From JBGVMW01 sp045125095 (GTDB taxonomy: Bacteria; Bacillota; Clostridia; Lachnospirales; Lachnospiraceae), in NCBI GenBank assembly GCA_045125095.1, contig JBGVMW010000172.1, positions 1 through 28,008 on the forward strand: a DNA stretch of 28,008 nt, in the 5' to 3' direction. Shown here one piece after another: positions 13,819 through 20,980 of the stretch (position 1 is its first letter; every line of letters begins with the position of its first letter). The notes beneath the pieces are model-generated. The model searched no databases, was not told where the DNA came from, and saw only the letters and a program-made list of their open reading frames with translations. The position numbers and the translations under genes are program-made.

Positions 13819-14847
13819 ATGAATGTACTTGTAATGAACGGAAGTCCAAAAGGAGAAAAAAGCAATACCATTCGCCTTACAAAGTCCTTTGTAAGGGGGA
13901 TGTGCGCAGAAGAATCCGTTGATGTAAAGTATCTGAATGTTTATAAACAAAACATCAATAGCTGCAAAGGCTGTTTTGCCTGCTGGAAAACAACTCCGGG
14001 AAAATGTTGCATAGAAGATGATATGACCACAGTAATTGAAGATGAATTATGGGCAGATGTCATCATATGGAGTTTTCCGTTGTACTATTACAACGTGCCG
14101 GGCGGTCTGAAAAATATGATTGACAGGCAGTTGCCGATGGTGCTTCCGTTTATGGGAGAAAGAACAGACGGTGTGGGAAATGGCAGTCATCCATCCAGAT
14201 ATGATATGGAAAATAAGAAGCATGTTATAATTTCAACCTGCGGATTTTATACAGCAGAGCAGAACTATGACAGCGTTCTTCGTATGTTTGACCATATGTG
14301 CGGAAAGGGCAACTATGAAAGGGTTCTGTGCGGTCAGGGAGAGTTATTTAGTCATAAAGAATTGGCTGTACGAACGGATGCATATCTGAAAATAGTGGAA
14401 GCAGCGGGAAGTGAATATATAAAGGGAGGAATTACTACTATGACAAAAGACGCGTTGAAGGAATTATTGTATCCGAAAGATACATTTGAAGCGATGGCAG
14501 ATGCCAGTTGGGGTGTTGAGCAGGAAACAGAAGACGAATGCATTATTTTTACAAGACAAATGGCAGCACTTTATAATAAGCAGTCATATGACGGCAACAC
14601 AAGGATTCTGGAAATGTATTATACAGATAAAAATGTGACCTGTCAGATTGAACTTGGAGCAGAGGGAAGTAAGGTATATACAGAGGAATTTAAGGAATAT
14701 ACCACAAGAATTGAGACGCCGTTTTCCGTATGGGTAGCAATTGCCAAAGGGGAAATGCGAGGGGATGAAGCTCTTATGAAACAGTTGTATAAGGTGCTGG
14801 GAGATTTTTCACTTGTTATTAACTGGGGACAATATTTTGGAGGATGA
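13819..14847 (+). CDS. Flavodoxin-like iron-sulfur oxidoreductase with an SCP2-like C-terminal domain
   Basis: Residues 1 to about 200 form an FMN-binding flavodoxin-like domain of the NAD(P)H-dependent FMN reductase type: NGSPKGEKSNT phosphate loop, SFPLYYYNVPG flavin contact. A cysteine set C49-x2-C52-x2-C55-x7-C63 matches the spacing of iron-sulfur flavoproteins, so a [4Fe-4S] cluster is possible. Residues of about 255-342 resemble a small SCP2 sterol-carrier-like fold (TPFSVWVAIAKGEMRGDEAL, then GD), a lipid-pocket domain; this part is a weaker call. A ribosome site AAAGGGAGGA (14421-14430) sits in frame before Met208, at the domain boundary. The main ATG follows GGGAGGGGA. Probably controlled by the adjacent TetR-type regulator. 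The substrate is unknown. Confidence 0.8.
   Translation: MNVLVMNGSPKGEKSNTIRLTKSFVRGMCAEESVDVKYLNVYKQNINSCKGCFACWKTTPGKCCIEDDMTTVIEDELWADVIIWSFPLYYYNVPGGLKNMIDRQLPMVLPFMGERTDGVGNGSHPSRYDMENKKHVIISTCGFYTAEQNYDSVLRMFDHMCGKGNYERVLCGQGELFSHKELAVRTDAYLKIVEAAGSEYIKGGITTMTKDALKELLYPKDTFEAMADASWGVEQETEDECIIFTRQMAALYNKQSYDGNTRILEMYYTDKNVTCQIELGAEGSKVYTEEFKEYTTRIETPFSVWVAIAKGEMRGDEALMKQLYKVLGDFSLVINWGQYFGG
14421..14442 (+). promoter_or_regulatory. Possible internal ribosome site and start in the flavoprotein gene
   Basis: AAAGGGAGGA at 14421-14430 is 9 nt before an in-frame ATG (14440-14442, Met208). Initiation here would give a separate 135-aa C-terminal protein. It could equally be the relic of two genes that fused, or chance from Lys-Gly-Gly codons. 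Confidence 0.35.
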
Positions 14848-14876
14848 GGTAGATAGTATTTTTACAACAATCTACC
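14848..14876. other. Hairpin between and across convergent gene ends
   Basis: GGTAGAT (14848-14854) pairs with ATCTACC (14870-14876). It spans the 14-bp gap and the last codons of the pseudouridine synthase gene. No T-tract follows on either strand, so its ability to stop transcription is doubtful. Confidence 0.35.
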
Positions 14877-15770
14877 CATGTCCTCTGGCATTTCTGCAAT
14901 AAAGTCCAGCATTTCTTTCGTAATCGGATGGCGGAATTGCAGTCGGTAAGCGTGAAGTGCCTGTCTTCCAATCACTGGCTTATCTGCATGAGTTTTCTCA
15001 AGCGGATAAGCCGGATGATAAAGGAAATCCCCAAGTAATGGATGTCCAAGATAGCTCATATGAACACGAATCTGGTGTGTTCGTCCGGTTTCTAAATGAA
15101 GCGATACATAGCTGTAGGAATCATAATTCTTAAGCACTTTGTAGTGCGTAATCGCCGTTTCTCCATGTTCAAAATCTACTTTTCTGGCAATCAGAGAATC
15201 ATCTACCCTGCCAATGGGTGCGTTGATCGTGCCGGTTCCGGTAAGCAATCCATCGGCAAGACAACGATATTCTCTAACGATTTCTCTCTTTTTTACCATA
15301 TCGGACAAAATGCAGGCAGAAAGAGCATTTTTTGCAATAATGGTAAGCCCGGTTGTATCACGGTCAAGCCGATTGATGCAACGGAATACAAAAGGTTCCC
15401 CTTTTTCTTGAAAATAATAACTGACACCATTTCCAAGAGAATTGTCATAATTGTTGAGGGATGGATGAATGGGCGTGTCAGCCGGTTTGTTTACCACCAG
15501 AATATCTTCGTCTTCATACACAATGGCAAGCTCCATAGGTGTTGGAGGAATCTGTTCAGAGGAAGTTTCGTCGGTAACAAGGGTTTGTAGTGTGTCACCA
15601 GCCTGTAGTTTATATTTACATAGCTGCCAGTTCCCATTTACATGAATTCCTTCCGGTGATTTTTTTAATTGAATGAGTAAAGAGCGGGAGTAACCTTCCG
15701 CTCTTAAAAAATCATGTACGGTCATGCCGGCGTGGCATTCGTCAATCTGATAAGTAAAAATTCGTTTCAT
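14862..15770 (-). CDS. RluA-family RNA pseudouridine synthase
   Basis: This enzyme converts uridine to pseudouridine in rRNA or tRNA. The 302-aa protein has an S4-like RNA-binding N-terminus (residues of about 13-75), then the catalytic domain with Asp136 in NRLDRDTTG (the family usually has HRLD; here Asn replaces His) and the conserved GRTHQIRVH and GHPLLGD motifs. The target uridine cannot be assigned. The ATG complements 15768-15770. Its AAGGA site overlaps the aroC stop codon, so it is the second gene of an aroC-rluA-type operon. It ends 14 bp from the convergent flavoprotein gene. Confidence 0.92.
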   Translation of the reverse strand: MKRIFTYQIDECHAGMTVHDFLRAEGYSRSLLIQLKKSPEGIHVNGNWQLCKYKLQAGDTLQTLVTDETSSEQIPPTPMELAIVYEDEDILVVNKPADTPIHPSLNNYDNSLGNGVSYYFQEKGEPFVFRCINRLDRDTTGLTIIAKNALSACILSDMVKKREIVREYRCLADGLLTGTGTINAPIGRVDDSLIARKVDFEHGETAITHYKVLKNYDSYSYVSLHLETGRTHQIRVHMSYLGHPLLGDFLYHPAYPLEKTHADKPVIGRQALHAYRLQFRHPITKEMLDFIAEMPEDMGRLL

Positions 15771-15785
15771 AATATGTGAGAATCC

Positions 15786-16886
15786 TTATTTTTCAAAAAA
15801 ATCTTTTACCTTGCTAATCTGTGCTGTCATGGAAGCAAACAGCATATCCACAATACACATAGCAGTCATGGCTTCCACTACAACAACGGCGCGAGGGGCA
15901 ATAATCGGGTCATGACGTCCTTTGATGGATACTTCAATTTCTTCACCACTTTTATTTACTGTATTCTGCATAGCGGCAATAGAAGGAGTCGGCTTGAATG
16001 CTGTACGGAAAATAAGATCGCTTCCGTCGGACATACCGCCTAAGGTACCACCGGAGTGATTGGTCTTTTTTGTAATCTGACCGTCTGTCATGCAGAAAGC
16101 GTCATTGTTGTCTTTGCCAGTGGCTTTGGCAACGTCCATTCCATCGCCAATTTCAAAGCCTTTCACAGCGCCAATGGAGAAAATGGCTTTCGCTAGATTC
16201 GCACTTAATTTTTCAAATACCGGCTCGCCAATACCGGCTGGCATTCCGGTAACTACACATTCTACCAGACCGCCAGAGGAATTCTGATCGGCACGACAAT
16301 TGTTTAAGTAATCGGCTGCCTTTGCGGCTGCATCTGCATCCGGCATAGACAATGGGTTGTTGAGGATTTCCTCTTTGCTGAAATTTGTCATATCACAGAC
16401 AACAGGACCAATTGCTTTTGTGTAAGCGGTGATTTCAATTCCTAATTCCTTACAGATTTTTATGGCAATAGCACCGGCAGCTACACGACCGATAGTCTCA
16501 CGACCGGAAGAACGTCCGCCACCGCGGTAATCGCGGAAACCATATTTCATATCAAATGTATAATCGGCATGTCCCGGACGATAATAGGAAGCAATTTCCG
16601 AATAATCCTTGGATATCTGGCTTTCGTTATAAACAACCATTGAGATAGGGGTGCCTGTGGTTTTTCCCTCAAAGATACCGGATAAAATCTGTACTTTGTC
16701 ATCTTCTTTTCTTGGTGTGGCAAATGGAGACTGTCCCGGTTTTCTGCGGTTTAAGTAGTATTGGATATCCTCCTCACACAGCGGAATCCCGGCAGGACAG
16801 CCATCTACTACCACACCCACACCTTTCCCGTGGGATTCCCCCCAAGTGGTCATTGTAAATTGATTACCATATATAGAACCTGACAT
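15786..16886 (-). CDS. aroC: Chorismate synthase
   Basis: AroC catalyses the last step of the shikimate pathway, turning 5-enolpyruvylshikimate-3-phosphate into chorismate with reduced FMN as cofactor. The 366-aa protein has the family signature near the N-terminus (WGESHGKGVG...DGCPAG) and the conserved RRGGGRSSGR-type segment (here DYRGGGRSSGRET) and FKPTPSI. Length is typical. The start ATG (16886) is preceded by AAAGAGG. A promoter lies about 100 bp upstream, and the pseudouridine synthase gene follows within 15 bp. Confidence 0.96.
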   Translation of the reverse strand: MSGSIYGNQFTMTTWGESHGKGVGVVVDGCPAGIPLCEEDIQYYLNRRKPGQSPFATPRKEDDKVQILSGIFEGKTTGTPISMVVYNESQISKDYSEIASYYRPGHADYTFDMKYGFRDYRGGGRSSGRETIGRVAAGAIAIKICKELGIEITAYTKAIGPVVCDMTNFSKEEILNNPLSMPDADAAAKAADYLNNCRADQNSSGGLVECVVTGMPAGIGEPVFEKLSANLAKAIFSIGAVKGFEIGDGMDVAKATGKDNNDAFCMTDGQITKKTNHSGGTLGGMSDGSDLIFRTAFKPTPSIAAMQNTVNKSGEEIEVSIKGRHDPIIAPRAVVVVEAMTAMCIVDMLFASMTAQISKVKDFFEK

Positions 16887-16988
16887 AATATACCTCTTTC
16901 TTGCTGGCGTGCAGCATTATATTTTCAAAATGTATAAATCATTATTATGGTGTTGATAGTTGCAGAAAGCAAGTTTCAAACATACTCT

Positions 16989-17017
16989 AGTATAGCGGAT
17001 TCTGTCATGCCATGCAA
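16989..17017 (-). promoter_or_regulatory. Promoter of the aroC operon
   Basis: Read on the minus strand: TTGCAT (17017-17012), a 17-bp spacer and TATACT (16994-16989). The 5' UTR would be about 100 nt. The divergent promoter for the kinase gene starts only about 50 bp away. Confidence 0.72.
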
Positions 17018-17065
17018 TTATAAAATGTGAAATTCTAAAATTCATGGCAATTTATATAGCGATAA

Positions 17066-17094
17066 TTGCAAATGAGGGGGGAGTGTTGTATGAT
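17066..17094 (+). promoter_or_regulatory. Promoter of the PfkB-family kinase gene
   Basis: TTGCAA (17066-17071), a 17-bp spacer and TATGAT (17089-17094). It gives a leader of about 150 nt before the kinase start codon. Confidence 0.6.
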
Positions 17095-17121
17095 AAAGGA
17101 TGATGTTGAGAATGAAATTGT

Positions 17122-17182
17122 GATTTGTTAAGGCAACCCGGAACCCGACGGGCAACCAACATGATTAGCCCATATACAAATC
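17122..17182 (+). promoter_or_regulatory. Structured leader RNA before the kinase gene
   Basis: GATTTGT (17122-17128) and ACAAATC (17176-17182) close a domain. Inside, CCCG (17137-17140) can pair with CGGG (17149-17152), or the overlapping GGGC (17150-17153) can pair with GCCC (17168-17171), so two folds compete. GGCAACC occurs twice (17132, 17151). The layout suits a riboswitch or attenuator, but I do not recognise a known class, and there is no clear terminator. Confidence 0.4.
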
Positions 17183-17251
17183 TGAAAATGCAATACTTTA
17201 GTTAAGACCATAACATATGTCGGAACAAACCATTCATTAGGAGGCATTCCC

Positions 17252-18151
17252 ATGATATACACAGTAACCTTTAACCCATCATTAGACTACATCCTATCCG
17301 CTCCATCCTTGCAGTTAGGAAGAACAAACCGAGCTGCTTCCTCATACATATTAGCAGGCGGCAAAGGACTGAACGTGTCTACGGTTCTTTATAACCTTGG
17401 GGTGGATAGCACAGCCCTTGGTTTCTTAGCAGGATTTACAGGGGAAGAAATTGAGCGAACGATAACAGAACTGGGCGTGAAATCAGATTTTATAAAATTA
17501 GAAACAGGAACATCAAGAATCAATGTAAAAGTGCAGACAGACGGCACGGAAATCAACGCATCAGGTCCAGAGATTCCGGCTGATAAACTGGAACAGTTAC
17601 TTGCACAGTTAGATAATCTGCAGGCAGGAGATATTTTAGTGCTGGCAGGCAGTATACCAGCATCTTTACCGGTAACCATATATCAGGACATAATGAAACA
17701 ATTGCAGCACCGTGGTATCCTCATTGTAGTAGATGCCGAAAAAGAGTTGCTGTTAAATGTATTGCCATATCACCCATTTTTAATCAAACCGAATCACCAT
17801 GAATTAGGCGAACTGTTTGGAACCAGTTTTCACACACGTGAAGATGTGGTTCCATTTGCCAGAAAATTACAGGAACAAGGTGCCATAAATGTGTTAATAT
17901 CATTGGCAGATGAAGGAGCTGTCCTTTTGGATGCAATGGGAGGTGTCCATATGTCACCGGCACCGGAAGGCGAGCTGGTTAATGGAGTAGGGGCTGGCGA
18001 TTCCATGGTAGCAGGTTTTTTGGCAGGCTGGCTACAGACCGGCGATTATAAGCAAGCCTTTCATATGGGACTTGCCGCCGGAAGTGCAAGTGCCTGTTCG
18101 GAAAATCTGGCAACGAAGGAGGAAGTAGAAATATTTTTGAAACAGTTATGA
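17252..18151 (+). CDS. PfkB-family sugar-phosphate kinase, likely 1-phosphofructokinase
   Basis: This kinase phosphorylates a sugar phosphate with ATP, most likely fructose-1-phosphate to fructose-1,6-bisphosphate. The 299-aa protein has NPSLDY near the N-terminus (typical of the FruK/LacC branch), GGKGLNVS (36-43) for substrate binding, and NGVGAGDSM with catalytic base Asp250. Tagatose-6-phosphate kinase (LacC) is the main alternative. It stands alone: no DeoR-type regulator or fructose PTS gene is adjacent, unlike a classic fru operon. A TAGGAGG site is well placed before the ATG. A long structured leader suggests post-transcriptional control. No terminator is visible after it. Confidence 0.87.
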   Translation: MIYTVTFNPSLDYILSAPSLQLGRTNRAASSYILAGGKGLNVSTVLYNLGVDSTALGFLAGFTGEEIERTITELGVKSDFIKLETGTSRINVKVQTDGTEINASGPEIPADKLEQLLAQLDNLQAGDILVLAGSIPASLPVTIYQDIMKQLQHRGILIVVDAEKELLLNVLPYHPFLIKPNHHELGELFGTSFHTREDVVPFARKLQEQGAINVLISLADEGAVLLDAMGGVHMSPAPEGELVNGVGAGDSMVAGFLAGWLQTGDYKQAFHMGLAAGSASACSENLATKEEVEIFLKQL

Positions 18152-18167
18152 GGTAGTGAACGTTTAC

Positions 18168-18195
18168 AATCAGTTAAGGAAACTTTAATCAGTTA
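18168..18195 (+). repeat. Tandem AATCAGTTA sites upstream of the PF06541-gene promoter
   Basis: AATCAGTTA occurs at 18168-18176 and again at 18187-18195, 19 bp apart and ending 5 bp before the -35 box. The position suits an activator binding two half-sites. No regulator is identified. Confidence 0.35.
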
Positions 18196-18200
18196 CAGAC

Positions 18201-18229
18201 TTGCAAAGATATCCGATACTTGTTATTAT
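18201..18229 (+). promoter_or_regulatory. Extended -10 promoter of the PF06541-type gene
   Basis: TTGCAA (18201-18206), a 17-bp spacer and TATTAT (18224-18229), with TGT just before the -10 forming an extended -10. Confidence 0.78.
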
Positions 18230-18267
18230 AGTTTGGTCAAAAAAATAGAGAGAAAGGGGATTTCGAT

Positions 18268-19200
18268 ATGCATATGTATTCACCATGCCAATGGATTCTT
18301 ATATTTTACATATATGGTTTTTTCGGTTGGATATTTGAATCCTGTTATGTATCTATACGCCAGAAGACCTGGGTAAACCGAGGTTTTCTGAAGGGACCAT
18401 TACTTCCAATATATGCCAGTGGAGCTATTTTGATGTTGGTTGTATCATTGCCAATCAGAGATAATTATGTGGCAACCTTTTTTGCAGGAATGGTGGCCGC
18501 AACAGCATTGGAGTATGTAGTTGGTGTTGGCATGGAGACTCTATTTAAGGTCAAATATTGGGATTACAGCAATCAGAAATTCAATTTTCAAGGAAGAATC
18601 TGTTTCAGTTCTTCTATTGCATGGGGTGGTTTTACTATATTAATGACAGAAGTGCTTCATAAGCCGGTAGATTATGTGATGATGCATATACCGGACTGGG
18701 TTCTGTACACGAGTGTGATAATTGCATCCGTAGCGTTTGTGACAGATACGATAGTATCTGTGAAGGCTGCTCTTGATTTACGATTTATGTTAGAGAAGCT
18801 GACTAAAATCAGACAGGATATTGAAGACTTACAGGTTCAGTATGCATTAGCCAAAGCAAATGCAAAAGATTATATTGATGAGATATCGGAACGCTCCAAA
18901 TTACGAGTTGCTGATATTCAGGAAGATGTAAAAGAGCGATGGGAAGTAATCCAGGAAAAATTTGCTTATTCAGAGGAATTTTTAGCTGAGATGAGGGAAA
19001 AATATCCAGAGCTGTATCGTATTCATAATAAATTCAGTGAAAAGAGAAAGGAATACAGTAGCTTGTTGGCAAAAACGGGAAGTGGCTTGAAAAAGCAACT
19101 TTTGAAAAACAATCCATCTGCAACGTCTAAGAAATTCCGCAATGCGTTAGCAGATGCCAGATATCATATTCATAAGCGAAAAAACAAAAACAAGAAATAA
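18268..19200 (+). CDS. PF06541-type (ABC-transporter type IV, CmpB-like) membrane protein
   Basis: The 310-aa protein has an N-terminal membrane part (about residues 8-165, four to five helices) with hallmark stretches of the family: GWIFES, NRGFLKGPLLPIYA and WDYSNQKFNFQGRIC. This family is annotated as a putative ABC transporter permease, but no ATPase is encoded beside it and the function is not established. After residue 165 the protein is cytoplasmic, highly charged and predicted helical, with coiled-coil-like stretches, ending in a lysine-rich tail. The ATG at 18268 follows AGAAAGGGGA. tgt begins 16 nt after its stop, so the two are probably co-transcribed. Confidence 0.82.
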   Translation: MHMYSPCQWILIFYIYGFFGWIFESCYVSIRQKTWVNRGFLKGPLLPIYASGAILMLVVSLPIRDNYVATFFAGMVAATALEYVVGVGMETLFKVKYWDYSNQKFNFQGRICFSSSIAWGGFTILMTEVLHKPVDYVMMHIPDWVLYTSVIIASVAFVTDTIVSVKAALDLRFMLEKLTKIRQDIEDLQVQYALAKANAKDYIDEISERSKLRVADIQEDVKERWEVIQEKFAYSEEFLAEMREKYPELYRIHNKFSEKRKEYSSLLAKTGSGLKKQLLKNNPSATSKKFRNALADARYHIHKRKNKNKK

Positions 19201-19216
19201 AAAAGTAGAGGTAGAA

Positions 19217-20350
19217 ATGTATCAGTTAATTAAAAAAGAAGGAAAAGCAAAGAGAGCAGTATTTCATACTGTGCATGGTGATATACAGACACCAGTGTTT
19301 ATGAATGTAGGTACAGCAGCGGCCATTAAAGGTGCTGTTTCCACAGAAGATTTGCAGCGAATTAAGACCCAGGTGGAGTTGTCCAATACTTATCATTTGC
19401 ATGTAAGACCGGGGGATGAAGTTGTCAAGAAATTAGGTGGTCTGCATAAGTTTATGGTATGGGATAAACCGATTTTAACGGATTCCGGTGGATTTCAAGT
19501 ATTTTCATTGGCAGGACTTCGTAAAATAAAAGAAGAAGGCGTGTATTTTCAGTCCCATGTAGATGGCAGAAAAATTTTTATGGGACCAGAGGAAAGCATG
19601 CAGATCCAGTCCAATCTGGCATCTACCATTGCCATGGCATTTGATGAATGTCCATCCAGTGTAGCAGATAGAAGTTATATTGAAGCATCGGTCGCACGTA
19701 CGACAAGATGGTTAGAACGCTGTAAGGTGGAAATGAATCGCTTGAATCAGTTAGAGGATACCATAAATAAGAACCAGCTTTTGTTTGGTATCAATCAGGG
19801 TGGTTGTTTAGAGGATGTCCGTATTGCGCATGCGAAAGAAATCAGTGATATGAATCTGGATGGTTATGCGGTTGGCGGTCTTGCCGTGGGAGAAAGTCAC
19901 GAAGAAATGTATCGCATTCTGGATGCGGTAGTGCCATACCTGCCAGAGAATAAGCCAACCTATCTTATGGGTGTAGGAACACCAGCCAATATTTTAGAAG
20001 CGGTAGAACGCGGTGTGGACTTCTTTGATTGTGTATACCCAAGCCGAAATGGCAGACATGGTCATGTGTATACAAATATTGGTAAGTTAAATTTATTTAA
20101 TGCCAAGTTTGAATTAGATGACAAGCCGATTCAGGAAGGCTGCCAGTGTCCTGCATGTCAAAAATACAGCCGCGCATATATTCGTCATTTATTAAAGGCG
20201 AAAGAAATGTTGGGAATGCGACTTTGTGTTTTGCATAATCTTTATTTCTATAATAATATGATGGAAGAAATCCGAGATGCATTGGATGAGGGATGTTTTG
20301 CGGAGTACAAACGCATGCGCCTGGATGGCTTTGAAAATGGTCAAAAATAG
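19217..20350 (+). CDS. tgt: Queuine (guanine) tRNA-ribosyltransferase
   Basis: Tgt exchanges guanine for preQ1 at the wobble position of tRNAs with GUN anticodons, a step in queuosine synthesis. The 377-aa protein has the catalytic aspartates D89 (TDSGGFQ) and D271 (FFDCVYPSRNGRHG), the substrate loop GINQGG, and the zinc site C309, C311, C314 and H340. The start is ATG 19217 after AGAGGT. A longer reading from 19154 would overlap the upstream gene by 47 nt and adds no family-like residues. yajC follows, a common neighbour of tgt. Confidence 0.96.
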   Translation: MYQLIKKEGKAKRAVFHTVHGDIQTPVFMNVGTAAAIKGAVSTEDLQRIKTQVELSNTYHLHVRPGDEVVKKLGGLHKFMVWDKPILTDSGGFQVFSLAGLRKIKEEGVYFQSHVDGRKIFMGPEESMQIQSNLASTIAMAFDECPSSVADRSYIEASVARTTRWLERCKVEMNRLNQLEDTINKNQLLFGINQGGCLEDVRIAHAKEISDMNLDGYAVGGLAVGESHEEMYRILDAVVPYLPENKPTYLMGVGTPANILEAVERGVDFFDCVYPSRNGRHGHVYTNIGKLNLFNAKFELDDKPIQEGCQCPACQKYSRAYIRHLLKAKEMLGMRLCVLHNLYFYNNMMEEIRDALDEGCFAEYKRMRLDGFENGQK

Positions 20351-20391
20351 AGATAAGATCGAAACAAAAGCAAAAAAATAACAAAAAACTC

Positions 20392-20420
20392 TTGATGAAT
20401 TGTCTCATATTGTGTATTAT
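20392..20420 (+). promoter_or_regulatory. Promoter of yajC
   Basis: TTGATG (20392-20397), a 17-bp spacer and TATTAT (20415-20420), in the 131-bp gap after tgt. Confidence 0.68.
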
Positions 20421-20481
20421 TTAGTTTATGAGCAAAAAGATGTAGAATATACATTTTAACTAAAATATAGGAGGAATTAAA

Positions 20482-20799
20482 ATGATATTAACAGAAACAG
20501 CGGCTGCTGGTGGATTTAACGGACAAAGTATGATCGTGTTAGTTTTGTACATTGTTTTGATTGGTGGGCTTATGTATTTTATAGCAATCCGTCCACAGAA
20601 AAAAGAGCAGAAAAGAATGGCAGCAATGCTTTCGGAATTAGAGGTAGGTGACAGCATATTAACACAAAGTGGTTTTTACGGCGTTGTCATTGATGTTACA
20701 GACAATGATGTGATTGTAGAATTTGGTAACAATAAAAATTGTAGAATACCTATGCAGAAAGCTGCTATTGCTCAGGTAGAGAAAGCAAACGCTGAGTAA
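20482..20799 (+). CDS. yajC: Preprotein translocase subunit YajC
   Basis: YajC is a small accessory membrane protein of the SecYEG-SecDF translocon. The 105-aa protein has one transmembrane helix (about residues 17-36), the characteristic IRPQKKEQK just after it, and a small beta-rich cytoplasmic domain (VGDSILTQSGFYGVV). Start ATG after AGGAGGAATTAA. It follows tgt, as in many bacteria. secD/secF are absent here; instead an amino-acid operon follows after a terminator. Confidence 0.95.
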   Translation: MILTETAAAGGFNGQSMIVLVLYIVLIGGLMYFIAIRPQKKEQKRMAAMLSELEVGDSILTQSGFYGVVIDVTDNDVIVEFGNNKNCRIPMQKAAIAQVEKANAE

Positions 20800-20834
20800 A
20801 TTTTCATATTGCAATAGTTTCACAAGATGAAAGG

Positions 20835-20860
20835 CGGTTTGCAGAAGCAAACCGTTTTTT
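20835..20860 (+). terminator. Rho-independent terminator after yajC
   Basis: An 8-bp stem CGGTTTGC/GCAAACCG with loop AGAA is followed by six Ts, 36 nt after the yajC stop. The last Ts coincide with the left end of repeat element A copy 2. Confidence 0.92.
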
Positions 20861-20946
20861 ATATACCAGGGAGATACAACAGTCTATTATACAATGTAGT
20901 GTACGAAATTTCCTAGTATAAAAAAGTGATGCGCATTCGCGTGAAA
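20859..20946 (+). repeat. Dispersed palindromic element A, copy 2 (upstream of leuB)
   Basis: The right arm GAAATTTCCTAGTAT is identical to copy 1 (6116-6205). The left arm (TATACCAGGGAGAT) has diverged, but two of the changes would keep G-U pairs in RNA. The tail TGATGCGCA is shared. Same orientation as copy 1, and again joined to a terminator T-tract. It occupies most of the leuB upstream region. Confidence 0.78.
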
Positions 20947-20980
20947 TGTAAAGTCTTTCAAACAGAAAGGAAATGAAGAA

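Noticed and set aside
17090..17131. A 13-codon open frame (begins MIKDDVEN) with a GGGGGGAG site upstream
   Set aside because: Its start codon overlaps the likely -10 box of the kinase promoter, so the ribosome site would not be transcribed from there. No family match.
19154..19216. Longer N-terminus of Tgt overlapping the PF06541 gene
   Set aside because: The overlap would be 47 nt and the added residues are frame-shifted lysine-rich tail; ATG 19217 gives the normal length.
20827..20916. A 29-codon open frame before leuB, with Leu and Val codons, as a possible attenuation leader peptide
   Set aside because: It has no ribosome site, runs through the yajC terminator stem, and is built from repeat element A.
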